Shown here piece after piece: positions 8,689 to 16,741 of a DNA stretch of 64,000 nt. The stretch is from a virus. The position numbers and the translations under genes were made by a program. Below the pieces are notes generated by a model. It was not told the origin of the DNA and ran no database searches. It was given only the letters and a program-made list of their open reading frames with translations. The stretch spans positions 1-64,000 of the IMG/VR virus record IMGVR_UViG_3300046524_000229; one strand, given 5' to 3'. Position 1 is the stretch's first letter; every line of letters begins with the position of its first letter.

Positions 8689-9559
8689 ATTGTACCCGTC
8701 GTGTAAAAGTGGTAATCACCTTGATCATTTCGTCAAGGACTGTAAAGATCTTTTCAGATGTACTATATCGCTCAAGACCTGGATAATACTCAACCCTAGA
8801 ACGACTGGTAAGAGGAGAAGCAGTCCACCTATCAGGATCTTTGAAACGTCTTATCGTTGTTTCATCACCCTCTTTGATAATGTGTTTCTGATATTCTTCA
8901 TACGAAGTAATACTCAATTCTGGTGCAGAAGTGACAATTGCAGCGTAATTGGCAAATTGATAAATCACCAACTCCGCTTTAACTGTAGAAACCGCTTTTA
9001 CTCTAAAAGTAGCCTCACCGCTTCTTGTCTTCCACCAGGTTTCATACGCCGCTTCATCTTCCGGATGAATAGAAAACTCAAATCCCGGAGACAGGCTAAT
9101 AGGGATACCGTTCTTAATAGCCTTATAGCGCAAGAATCTACAATACCGCTCTATACTTTTTTTCCATTTGAGACTATCTGACGCAACGTCCGCAAAAGAA
9201 GGCTCAAGTCTACTAACAGTTACTGGAAAATATGGAGATTCCAGTTTGATACCTATCCCGTTAGGTCTATTACTCAACGGGAACAGAAACTGTTCACCGC
9301 CACGAATATACTCAAGGTAAGGAATCTGTTTCTTAACATGCTTATAGAGAATCTCTTTAAGCTTCTGTACAGATTTACGCTGCGCTCCTGAACGACTGCC
9401 GCTGATATCGAATTCGTAGTTAAACGTCTTCGTTGAGAGTCGCTTATCCAGGATCTGCTGCGTACAAAACTTCGAAAGTTTATTCGATGCATCTGTTCTC
9501 ATCTTTATGATGAGCGATGACAGATCTGATACGTTCTGAGGTAATTTGAATTTTCGCAT
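8645..9559 (-). CDS. Hypothetical protein in the PRTRC-F position
   Basis: This 304-residue protein has no motif that I recognise. It is rich in Lys, Arg, Ser and aromatic residues and looks globular. It lies between the ubiquitin-like gene and the E2-like gene, which is where PRTRC protein F is found in plasmid operons (order C-F-B-A-ThiF). That correspondence is positional only. A terminator lies between the ubiquitin-like gene and this start, so it is reached by read-through or by a promoter that I cannot see. Confidence 0.6.
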   Translation of the reverse strand: MRKFKLPQNVSDLSSLIIKMRTDASNKLSKFCTQQILDKRLSTKTFNYEFDISGSRSGAQRKSVQKLKEILYKHVKKQIPYLEYIRGGEQFLFPLSNRPNGIGIKLESPYFPVTVSRLEPSFADVASDSLKWKKSIERYCRFLRYKAIKNGIPISLSPGFEFSIHPEDEAAYETWWKTRSGEATFRVKAVSTVKAELVIYQFANYAAIVTSAPELSITSYEEYQKHIIKEGDETTIRRFKDPDRWTASPLTSRSRVEYYPGLERYSTSEKIFTVLDEMIKVITTFTRRVQYDTSAFNVGSVETT

Positions 9560-9604
9560 ATCTATCCTGTTGTATTCCTGTTTTTCTTAAGCTCCTAGCT
9601 TGAC

Positions 9605-9657
9605 TAAAAAAAACAGGAAAAACGAACAGCAAAGCTAGGAGAGAACCTTGCTGTTCG
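9605..9657 (-). terminator. Terminator after the ubiquitin-like gene
   Basis: On the minus strand CGAACAGCAA pairs with TTGCTGTTCG (plus 9648-9657 with 9623-9632), and two T-runs follow. It separates the short ubiquitin-like gene from the rest of the cluster. Confidence 0.8.
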
Positions 9658-9695
9658 TTCTGCTTACACAGACTAAAGAATTAGTCTATGCGTGC

Positions 9696-9905
9696 TTAGC
9701 CCTTCGTGCCGGTACGCGGCTTGAAGGTGATTTCGCGGGCTTCGCCGCCATCGATGCTGATAACACGTTCGTCAGCTTGCATGCTGCCGATACCCGAGAT
9801 ATCGCCTGCGTAGTTCGTACGAACGAAGTCAACGCTACGGTCACCCGGAATGGTGTATTCGGTATCGGTCGAAGCAACAACGATGATGGTCTTGATAACT
9901 GCCAT
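9696..9905 (-). CDS. Small ubiquitin-like protein (PRTRC protein C type)
   Basis: This 69-residue protein has the size of a beta-grasp modifier and ends in ITFKPRTGTKG, so a glycine is the last residue. The GTKG ending and the preceding strand resemble PRTRC protein C, a ubiquitin-like protein. Strands at 3-10 and 58-63 flank a helix around 22-32, consistent with the fold. It is the likely substrate of the neighbouring E1-, E2- and JAMM-type proteins. It has two tandem promoters and its own terminator, so it may be made in excess over the enzymes, as expected of a modifier. There is no Gly-Gly, so maturation by the JAMM protein may not be needed. Confidence 0.75.
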   Translation of the reverse strand: MAVIKTIIVVASTDTEYTIPGDRSVDFVRTNYAGDISGIGSMQADERVISIDGGEAREITFKPRTGTKG

Positions 9906-9975
9906 TTTGTAAATCCTTAACTTTATCTAGATAAAAAGAAAATGAACTTTGAGAACGTATGTTCTACCTGTCCAA

Positions 9976-10092
9976 TATAGTTATACCAAACATTTCAAAA
10001 TTATTGAAAATGTAATGGTTAATAAAAGCTATTCTTAGCCTTTACAATATAGTTATACCAATGGACATAAAAATATTGAATTTAACAGGCTA
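9976..10092 (-). promoter_or_regulatory. Two tandem minus-strand promoters
   Basis: Both carry TGGTATAACTATATTG on the minus strand (plus-strand TTATACCA at 9981-9988 and 10053-10060). In each, TTCAAT lies 17 bases upstream of the -10. They share this layout with the promoter in the Y-RNA array and with one at 54762. They would drive the ubiquitin-like gene. Confidence 0.65.
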
Positions 10093-10160
10093 AAAAAAGC
10101 CCCGTCTATCCCCCTAGCAACCGGGGAAACACTAGAGGGGCGGCACGTCAGACGGGGGCA
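10091..10160 (-). terminator. Complex nested-hairpin terminator
   Basis: The minus strand pairs AGACGGGGC-type outer arms (plus 10099-10108 with 10149-10158) around inner arms CCCCCTAG and CTAGAGGGG, and then runs into a long T-tract. It follows the 163-residue gene. It is larger than the other terminators here and leaves unpaired loops that could form further contacts. Confidence 0.65.
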
Positions 10161-10175
10161 AGAAAATTCTAGTCT

Positions 10176-10667
10176 TTAATAGGCAAGTTCAACCGACTTC
10201 ATCTTATAGGAGTATCCTCCGCACATCGCCTTGGTAAGAATTTCGGCAATTTCATCAAAGGTAGCTCCCATATCATTCAGACCGGTAAGAGCCAGTTGCT
10301 TTATGTTCATTGTGGCCTTAGCGCCATCCGGAAACTGCCCACCTACGTAAATGCCAAGCGGTCCCATGCCGCCATACATTCTTCGGATTGTGGGCAGCAC
10401 ATATTCCTGTGTGCTCATGATTTCGCCTTTCTCCACGGGGAAACTGTATCCGAAACCCCCGTCGTGCTCAATCCATCCCTCCTTGGAGATCAAATCACAT
10501 GCAACACCCATACAACAGTACGTATCACCTTTCCTCAGGATACCTTTTGCCTGACGATAGGCCCCAGACTTCAAAGCTGCTATCCAGTTCTTCCACCTTT
10601 GTCTCTGGATCTCGGTCAAAGGTACATCGGGAATTTCACGGATTACAGCGCCGCATTGTAGTATCAT
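10176..10667 (-). CDS. Conserved phage hypothetical protein
   Basis: The protein has 163 residues and is of unknown function. The segment RQRWKNWIAALKSGAYRQAKG followed by a Cys-Cys motif (TYCCMGVACDL, residues 49-59) is a pattern that I recognise from many phage hypothetical proteins. It is transcribed alone, with a promoter at 10745-10752 and the complex terminator downstream. Confidence 0.65.
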   Translation of the reverse strand: MILQCGAVIREIPDVPLTEIQRQRWKNWIAALKSGAYRQAKGILRKGDTYCCMGVACDLISKEGWIEHDGGFGYSFPVEKGEIMSTQEYVLPTIRRMYGGMGPLGIYVGGQFPDGAKATMNIKQLALTGLNDMGATFDEIAEILTKAMCGGYSYKMKSVELAY

Positions 10668-10744
10668 AGGTACGCCTCATTATGTAAGTATAAAACAACT
10701 AGCGTAGGACAAAAATCAAAAAGCCATATTGTTCTACATTATTC

Positions 10745-10765
10745 TTATACCAAAATAGCGTACTA
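10745..10765 (-). promoter_or_regulatory. Minus-strand promoter
   Basis: The minus strand reads TTTTGGTATAAGAATA, the same extended -10 as at the other leftward units. It lies upstream of the 163-residue gene, in the gap between that gene and the divergent terminase gene. Confidence 0.55.
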
Positions 10766-10775
10766 ACATAGGTTC

Positions 10776-12389
10776 ATGGAATTAAACAAACTACTTAGAC
10801 TAAAACCATCTGAAATTTCAAAAGCTTTGCTAACGCTGAAGGGTAAGCCGTTAAACCTCGACGACTACAAACCTTTTGAAATTATCTATGACATTGCCCC
10901 GAATGAGATGACTCTCATGGCGGGACGTCAGATTGGTAAATCAGTGTCCCTTGGGGCAGCTATCGTAGCTAACAGCCTTGTTAGAGGACACTTTTCGACC
11001 TTGTTCAGTAGCCCATTGGCTCAACAAACCTCGCGGTTCTCTACAGCGTATCTGGATCCGTTCCTAAGTTCACCTTTGATCCGTAGACACTTCACAGATC
11101 CATCAACACGTAAGAACGTTTTCTCTAAGTCCTTCACTAATGGAAGCTCTGTTACTCTCGGTTACGCCGAAACAGAACAAGATGCCGACCGTATTCGTGG
11201 GGTGTTTGCGGATGCGCTCTACCTGGACGAATTCCAGGACACAAGTATCGAATGTGCCCCTATTCTCGCAGAAACGTTGGGCGCTTCTGACTTTGCTTTC
11301 AGACGTTATACTGGCACTGCCAAGACTGAAACTAATTCGCTTACGCAAAAATTCAAGCAAGGCAATATGATGGAGTGGGCTGTGCAATGCCCGAAGTGTA
11401 AAAAATACTCATTGCCGCTTGACTTTGACGTTTGCCACAGAATGCTGACTATCAACCCTGAAGGGCCTGGTTGTTTGTTTTGCGGCGGAGTACTGGACAT
11501 GAAGACCGGTAAGTGGGTGGCTGCACGTCCGATGGAAAAAGATCATCTATCATTCCATCTCCCTCAAATAATTTTCCCGGCTCGTACTAAGCCTAAGAAG
11601 TGGAAAGAGTTATTGCATAAAGCAAAGACGTATTCGATACCTAAACTTGCTAACGAAGTGTTTGGATGCCCAAGCGGTCTCGCCGGTCGTCCTCTTTCAC
11701 TTAAGGAAGTAATGTCATGCTGTAACAATACTAAGACAGAGTGGGATAAGAGTTTTCCAGTTGATAAGCGAAACATCCTTCATACAGTGCTTGGTGTTGA
11801 CTGGTCTGTAAGCGGAGGTTCTAACTCGTACACAGTTATTACTGTTCTTGGTTATGACTGGAATGGCAAATGCTACCTCCTTTATTCGCAACGTTTGAAC
11901 GGTATTGATATTCTGGATCAAGTTAAACGCGTTGAGCAACTATATTCGCAATACAAATGCACGATGCTTGCATCTGATCGTGGCGTCGGTCAGCTTCAGG
12001 TTGAACTGATGAGAAAAAGTATTGGCGATGATCGTGTAAATTCGATACAATATGTTGCAGCAAAGAATACTCTACGTTGGGACAAGGATGGTCGGTTCTT
12101 TTCAGCAGATAGAACTACCAATATGGATACGATGGTGCTTAAGGCTAAACTAGGTCGTGAACGCATCGAAACACCTTGTTGGAATCTGATGTCTGAGTTC
12201 TGGCAGGATGCACTAAACATCTACGAAGAAGAATCTGTGACTGGACGACGTCTTTATAAAAAAGACGAAGACTTATGTGATGACTGGTTTCATAGCATCG
12301 TGTTTGCCAATATTGCATACATGGTATTGAAAGGTGAATTCCTGACAGTCGACGAAGTGAAGAATGAAAAAGATGTGTTTGACTTTTAA
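10776..12389 (+). CDS. terL: Terminase large subunit
   Basis: This 537-residue protein is the DNA-packaging motor. The N-terminal ATPase has Walker A GRQIGKS at 50-56 and Walker B ALYLDE at 147-152. A zinc-knuckle insertion with C205-x2-C208 and C233-x2-C236 follows. The RNase H-like nuclease begins at GVDWS (D342), continues with ASDRG near 395-399, and ends with a DDW...H segment near 513-517. No small subunit is adjacent. The gene starts the main rightward block and is divergent from the preceding leftward gene. Confidence 0.93.
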   Translation: MELNKLLRLKPSEISKALLTLKGKPLNLDDYKPFEIIYDIAPNEMTLMAGRQIGKSVSLGAAIVANSLVRGHFSTLFSSPLAQQTSRFSTAYLDPFLSSPLIRRHFTDPSTRKNVFSKSFTNGSSVTLGYAETEQDADRIRGVFADALYLDEFQDTSIECAPILAETLGASDFAFRRYTGTAKTETNSLTQKFKQGNMMEWAVQCPKCKKYSLPLDFDVCHRMLTINPEGPGCLFCGGVLDMKTGKWVAARPMEKDHLSFHLPQIIFPARTKPKKWKELLHKAKTYSIPKLANEVFGCPSGLAGRPLSLKEVMSCCNNTKTEWDKSFPVDKRNILHTVLGVDWSVSGGSNSYTVITVLGYDWNGKCYLLYSQRLNGIDILDQVKRVEQLYSQYKCTMLASDRGVGQLQVELMRKSIGDDRVNSIQYVAAKNTLRWDKDGRFFSADRTTNMDTMVLKAKLGRERIETPCWNLMSEFWQDALNIYEEESVTGRRLYKKDEDLCDDWFHSIVFANIAYMVLKGEFLTVDEVKNEKDVFDF

Positions 12390-12398
12390 GAGATAGAA

Positions 12399-12917
12399 AT
12401 GAGCGAATTTGAATTTGAAAAACCAGCCAAGCGTAATCGTGGCCCTAAGCAAGAAGAAGTGAAGATCGAAGAACAGCTTCCTGTTCAACAGAACGAAACT
12501 TACGAAAAAGAAGATCCGAAAGAAGAAGCAAAGCCTAAATACGATAAAGACGAGCTACTACGTATCTTTGATGAGATTATCTTCAATGGGGAATACGCGG
12601 AAGACGTTGCAATTAAGGGAAAATTACACGTACAATTCCGGACAAGATCGTCGGAAGAAATCGCTGAGATCTCACGTATCATCGATACCACCACGTTTAA
12701 TCTAGTTGCAACGATGAATGAAGCGAAGATGGTGCTAAACCTTCAATACGCTTTGACTTCGTATCAAGGCAAACCTCTCGTGGGTATGAGTAAGGAAGAC
12801 AAGGCTCGATTTATTAAACGTTTACCAGGTCCTATCATCGGGGTTCTCCTAGATGCACTGTACAAGTTCGATGATAAGGTTTTCGAAGCATGCAAGGAAC
12901 TTGAGGAAAATTTTTAA
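12399..12917 (+). CDS. Tail assembly chaperone, upstream (G-like) part
   Basis: This 172-residue protein has an acidic/basic low-complexity N-terminus (about 1-55) and a helical C-terminal part. It lies directly upstream of the tape measure gene, the usual place of G/GT-type tail chaperones that coat the tape measure during assembly. A slippery heptamer sits in frame right before its stop codon, so part of the product should be extended into the next frame. Identification rests on position and frameshift layout, not on sequence similarity. Confidence 0.65.
   Translation: MSEFEFEKPAKRNRGPKQEEVKIEEQLPVQQNETYEKEDPKEEAKPKYDKDELLRIFDEIIFNGEYAEDVAIKGKLHVQFRTRSSEEIAEISRIIDTTTFNLVATMNEAKMVLNLQYALTSYQGKPLVGMSKEDKARFIKRLPGPIIGVLLDALYKFDDKVFEACKELEENF
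12908..12914 (+). other. Programmed -1 ribosomal frameshift site (AAATTTT)
   Basis: The heptamer reads A AAT TTT in the upstream frame, fitting X XXY YYZ exactly, and the zero-frame stop TAA follows at once (12915-12917). The -1 frame is open from here into the 123-residue frame that starts at 12932. Both tRNAs could re-pair after a one-base backward slip. Confidence 0.7.
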
Positions 12918-12931
12918 AAAACTCCTGGGCG

Positions 12932-13303
12932 ATGCAGCGAATGAAGTTGCACCTCTCAGGAGTCAAAGTTCCAAAACTAGGTTCGTTACAGGATAAAGTC
13001 TACAGACAGTATTTGACCAAGGAAAGCCAACTTGAAGTTGAGAAGACCAAGTTCACAATGCTCCAGACGTTGACCAATCCTACCTTTGACGATACCGGTA
13101 AGGCTAGAGACTGGCATAGCAAGATCAAGAAGGCTTGGGCCAATTACCTGTCATTGGAATTCAATGTCGATATCCCAGAGAATACTGAGAAAGAACTGCA
13201 GATGATGGAATACTACGAAAACGTGGTTAAACATCTTAAGCCTAAACTCGAAAGATCCGGAAAAGGTCTTGCTGTTAAAGGTCTTAGCGATCTGTTCAGA
13301 TAA
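12932..13303 (+). CDS. Tail assembly chaperone, frameshift extension (T-like) part
   Basis: This is a 123-codon frame with an ATG at 12932, but it is open in the -1 frame back through the slippery site at 12908. The likely product is therefore the C-terminal half of a roughly 300-residue GT-like fusion. The protein is basic and helical. No Shine-Dalgarno sequence stands out before 12932. It ends 5 bp before a terminator that precedes the tape measure gene. Confidence 0.65.
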   Translation: MQRMKLHLSGVKVPKLGSLQDKVYRQYLTKESQLEVEKTKFTMLQTLTNPTFDDTGKARDWHSKIKKAWANYLSLEFNVDIPENTEKELQMMEYYENVVKHLKPKLERSGKGLAVKGLSDLFR

Positions 13304-13307
13304 ATTC

Positions 13308-13339
13308 AAAGCCGCCCTAAAAAGCGGCTTTTTCTTTTT
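13308..13339 (+). terminator. Terminator before the tape measure gene
   Basis: AAAGCCGC pairs with GCGGCTTT and is followed by TTTCTTTTT. It lies between the chaperone frames and the tape measure gene, so the latter probably has its own promoter or depends on read-through. Confidence 0.8.
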
Positions 13340-13350
13340 AAAATAATAGC

Positions 13351-16300
13351 ATGAACTCATTTGGCAATTTCTTCGGCTCAAATCAAAGCCCATTCGGTGA
13401 TGTGTATCAGTCTCAGGCTGATATGTACGGCAATTCCTTTGCCAACCCAATGAACCCGGCAAATATGAATCCAGGCTTTGGTATGGATCCGAATTTGCTT
13501 ACACCTAGCTATACTGCGGGATATCGTCCTCAGTACGCTGGGCCGCAACCGTATAATCAGTATGGACGTGTTGGTTTTTTCTCAGGAATTAATACGATAC
13601 TAAATCCTATGGCTGATGAGTACCGTTTCGGTAACCCCATAGATAACCATCGTCAAACTGTTGAGGGAATTTCTTCAAGACCTTTCGATTCCATAGTGTG
13701 GGCAGGTCAACGTATTGCTGCTCCGATGGCAGGCTTTGGCCTCGCATTCAAGTATGCATCTAGGCCTGGAGCTGCTTTCGGCTCTGCATTAGGACGTGGT
13801 ATTGGACAAGGTGTAACTGCAGGTATGGGCGGGGCAATGCCGGGCCTGGTTTCTAGAGGTATGACTGGAGCATTAGCTGGGGCCGGTGGCCTTGCGGGCA
13901 GGCTTTTCTTACCTTTGGCTGTTGGCCAAGCTGCAATGTATGGAGCCCAGAAGACGATCTTCGATCCGTATATCAATACGCGTCGTGAAGCCAGAGACTT
14001 ACGTGATAATTTTGCAGGTATAACATTTGGCGATTCGCAAGGCAACAGCGTAACAGGTCAAGGCCTGAGCAACAGAGAATCCTCACGTATTGCAGCAGGT
14101 ATTACCAATCAAGGTATTCGTGATCTTACGTTCTCTACTGGCGAATACGCAAACATTGCTGACTACAGCGGTCGAGCAGGACTTCTTGACGACGTTAATT
14201 CCAAGCAGATTGGCAAGCGCGTAAAAGACATTGCAGCTCAGATCAAGCTGGTTATGTCCATTGCAGGAGATCCGTCGATCAAAGCTGCGATCGAAGAACT
14301 GGCGAAGCTACGCAACGCTGGTGCTTCTGTTGCTGGCGGAACTGGAAGCCAAGCTACGCAAGCATTGACTCAACTTGGATATAGTGCTTCGGTGGCTGGA
14401 CGAAGTGTTCAGAACATTATGAGCACTGTTGGTGCGCAAGGCCAATACCTGTATCAAGCTAACGGCATGACTCCATATATGGGTCAGATGGCAGCAGCGA
14501 ACATTCTCGGTTCGTTTGAAACTGCACGTCGTAATGGCCTATTGTCTACTGCACAAATAGCTCGTATGGGTGGAACTGAAGGCGCAACCCAAGCTTCGCT
14601 TACAGCACAGATCAACGGATCACAAACATTGCTTAATAAAATGGCAATGTATAACCAGTATGTCAATGGCAGAACCGGTCCTTCAGCCGGTGGATCAGGC
14701 ATGAACGTTAATAGCGTAACAAGCCAGTTTGGTGCTGACTTTTCCAAAGATCCGCTCGGCGCTTATGGCCAAATGCAAATGTTCAGCCGTATGCTAGGTG
14801 GACAACAGCTTAAGGACAGAGGATCGCTAGGTCTTGAAGACCAAGTCTATGCGATTCTGAATAGCACAGCCGCTATCCGTAATAAGGATGGACGATACGA
14901 CGCATCTAAAATGATGCCAGTGCTTACAGGTATGATGGGTATGAGCGAAGATGACGCAATGGCTTACATTGCTCAACGCACTGCCGAGTCAGATCCCGCT
15001 ACGTATTCGCAAGGCGTTAAAGCACGTAATGCTCAGGCACAAAAACAGGCTAGACAGTACGTATCGCAAAACTATATGTATGGTGGGGCTTTGGGTAGCA
15101 CAGTGCGAGGCATTCGCAATACGACTAATAACATCGTAGGATTTCTTGCTAAAGGTGGAGAAGGTCTTGGTTATGATGAAGGTCGTTTTGCCGATATGGT
15201 TCAAGGCGGTGTTGACTCTGTAATGTTTGGTTCAACCCTGACTCAAGATAGGGGAGGTGTTAACGATCAAATCGATGCCGCTACGTCGGGTAAGGTAACC
15301 GACACTGGTCCGGTAAAGATTAATCAAATCGATGCTAACGGTGGGACTTTCAACTGGAACCGCATGAAGCGTAACGTGTCCAGATTTGGTCAAAGTATCG
15401 TTGGGAACAATGTCGACTCTGTTTTCGATAATAGAACAGTTCTGAATCGTATTAACAACCTTGCCAAGGCAGGAGGAGCCTCTGCAGCGGACGCTCAGGC
15501 CTTCATTAATGCCAAGACTAAGGAAGAGAAGAGTCAGGCCCTTGGAAAGCTTCTAAAGAGTCCGGACATGGCTGACATGGCTCCTCAAATCCGTGGGCAA
15601 GGCGGATCCGAAGCTGCAAGCGGTAACTTTGACGACCTTATCAACGATGCTATGGACATGGGTACGTATTCCCAGACTATTGACAAGGGTACGTCTAACG
15701 GATTGCTGGATAAAGTCAATGGCGCTCTTGGTATTGGCGACAAGACAGTTAAGCTTGGTCTGATGGATTCGTTCAATGCTATTGGCCAAATCTCTGACAT
15801 CGCAGGGCAATTGAACAACGGTGACATTTCCCAAGCTGATCTTGGTGATGTGATCAATAGCGGTAAATATGACCAAGTCAAGACTTTGCTCGGCGGTCGT
15901 ACAGGTAAGGAAGCAAGAGACTATATTGTTAATGCGTATCGTAAGTCTGTTGGTGCTGGACTTGGCCAAGCTGGTTACGTTGCTCAGAACGCGGGACTTA
16001 GCGTTGAATCGCTTAAGAAGGATCCTAATCGTATTACAGATAAAAGTGATCGTGAAAAGTTCTTAGCGGCAGTGAAGTCAGGCGATAACTCAACTCTGCA
16101 GAACATTGCAGCTAAAGAATTGGCTCGTCACAATGGCGGAAACCTCGTTGGTACCGGTCTTAACGGAGCTAACAATCTTTCTCTTGGCGATGTCTCTGGC
16201 TTTGAACAGCAGATGGATGAACTGGGCATGCAAAACTCGAAGCAATATGATCTCGTTAAATCAGGTCGCTTTGACTTCGCTACAACCCAGAACATCATTA

Positions 16301-16497
16301 ACAACTTCGATCAAAAGAAGGTTGTGGATAAGTGGGACAAAGTTGCAGACAAAATGGACAAGGTTGCAGAAAAGATGGGGGGAGATTCACCCAGCTCAAA
16401 CAATATGCCTTCTTTGCCATCCGGAGGTTGGAAACAGGTGTTATTCGGTATGCCTCCGGATAACCAAAGAGATGCTGGATCGCCTCAAAAGAAATAA
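13351..16497 (+). CDS. Tail tape measure protein
   Basis: The protein has 1048 residues. The N-terminal ~80 residues are Asn/Pro/Gly/Tyr-rich, and a Gly/Ala-rich hydrophobic stretch follows (about 125-215), as in the membrane-active segment of many tape measures. A long helical, Gln/Ala/Gly-rich body ends in a coiled-coil tail (DKWDKVADKMDKVAEKM). Together with the frameshifted chaperone pair just upstream, this supports a protein that sets tail length and is threaded in the tube. The start codon has no clear ribosome site but is preceded by TAAAATA. Confidence 0.75.
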   Translation: MNSFGNFFGSNQSPFGDVYQSQADMYGNSFANPMNPANMNPGFGMDPNLLTPSYTAGYRPQYAGPQPYNQYGRVGFFSGINTILNPMADEYRFGNPIDNHRQTVEGISSRPFDSIVWAGQRIAAPMAGFGLAFKYASRPGAAFGSALGRGIGQGVTAGMGGAMPGLVSRGMTGALAGAGGLAGRLFLPLAVGQAAMYGAQKTIFDPYINTRREARDLRDNFAGITFGDSQGNSVTGQGLSNRESSRIAAGITNQGIRDLTFSTGEYANIADYSGRAGLLDDVNSKQIGKRVKDIAAQIKLVMSIAGDPSIKAAIEELAKLRNAGASVAGGTGSQATQALTQLGYSASVAGRSVQNIMSTVGAQGQYLYQANGMTPYMGQMAAANILGSFETARRNGLLSTAQIARMGGTEGATQASLTAQINGSQTLLNKMAMYNQYVNGRTGPSAGGSGMNVNSVTSQFGADFSKDPLGAYGQMQMFSRMLGGQQLKDRGSLGLEDQVYAILNSTAAIRNKDGRYDASKMMPVLTGMMGMSEDDAMAYIAQRTAESDPATYSQGVKARNAQAQKQARQYVSQNYMYGGALGSTVRGIRNTTNNIVGFLAKGGEGLGYDEGRFADMVQGGVDSVMFGSTLTQDRGGVNDQIDAATSGKVTDTGPVKINQIDANGGTFNWNRMKRNVSRFGQSIVGNNVDSVFDNRTVLNRINNLAKAGGASAADAQAFINAKTKEEKSQALGKLLKSPDMADMAPQIRGQGGSEAASGNFDDLINDAMDMGTYSQTIDKGTSNGLLDKVNGALGIGDKTVKLGLMDSFNAIGQISDIAGQLNNGDISQADLGDVINSGKYDQVKTLLGGRTGKEARDYIVNAYRKSVGAGLGQAGYVAQNAGLSVESLKKDPNRITDKSDREKFLAAVKSGDNSTLQNIAAKELARHNGGNLVGTGLNGANNLSLGDVSGFEQQMDELGMQNSKQYDLVKSGRFDFATTQNIINNFDQKKVVDKWDKVADKMDKVAEKMGGDSPSSNNMPSLPSGGWKQVLFGMPPDNQRDAGSPQKK

Positions 16498-16513
16498 CAG
16501 GTAAAATATAGAC

Positions 16514-16741
16514 ATGGCTATCGTAACCAAATCCTCAAGTTCTTATATCTCGCCGAGATTTACGGCGATGTCGCCCTATGAAGTCTACCTTAACCAGGTA
16601 AAAGGGGCGATTGATAACATCCGATTCACAGCACTGGGCATGTCCTACCTTCCACCTCAACTCGGTGGTCTCGACGGACAGCTGAATGTAATTACGCAAG
16701 AAGTTGTATTACAAATCACTGACTTTTCGGTTAGCTCATAA
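16514..16741 (+). CDS. Small tail/baseplate-associated protein
   Basis: This 75-residue protein has no recognised domain. It overlaps the next gene by one base (TAATG) and lies between the tape measure and the baseplate genes, so a tail-tip or baseplate role is likely from position. TAAAATA (16502-16508) lies just before its ATG. Confidence 0.55.
   Translation: MAIVTKSSSSYISPRFTAMSPYEVYLNQVKGAIDNIRFTALGMSYLPPQLGGLDGQLNVITQEVVLQITDFSVSS

Noticed and set aside
12932-13303. Independent gene starting at 12932
   Set aside because: It has no ribosome site, and the frame is open in -1 register back through a perfect slippery heptamer, so frameshift expression is the better reading.
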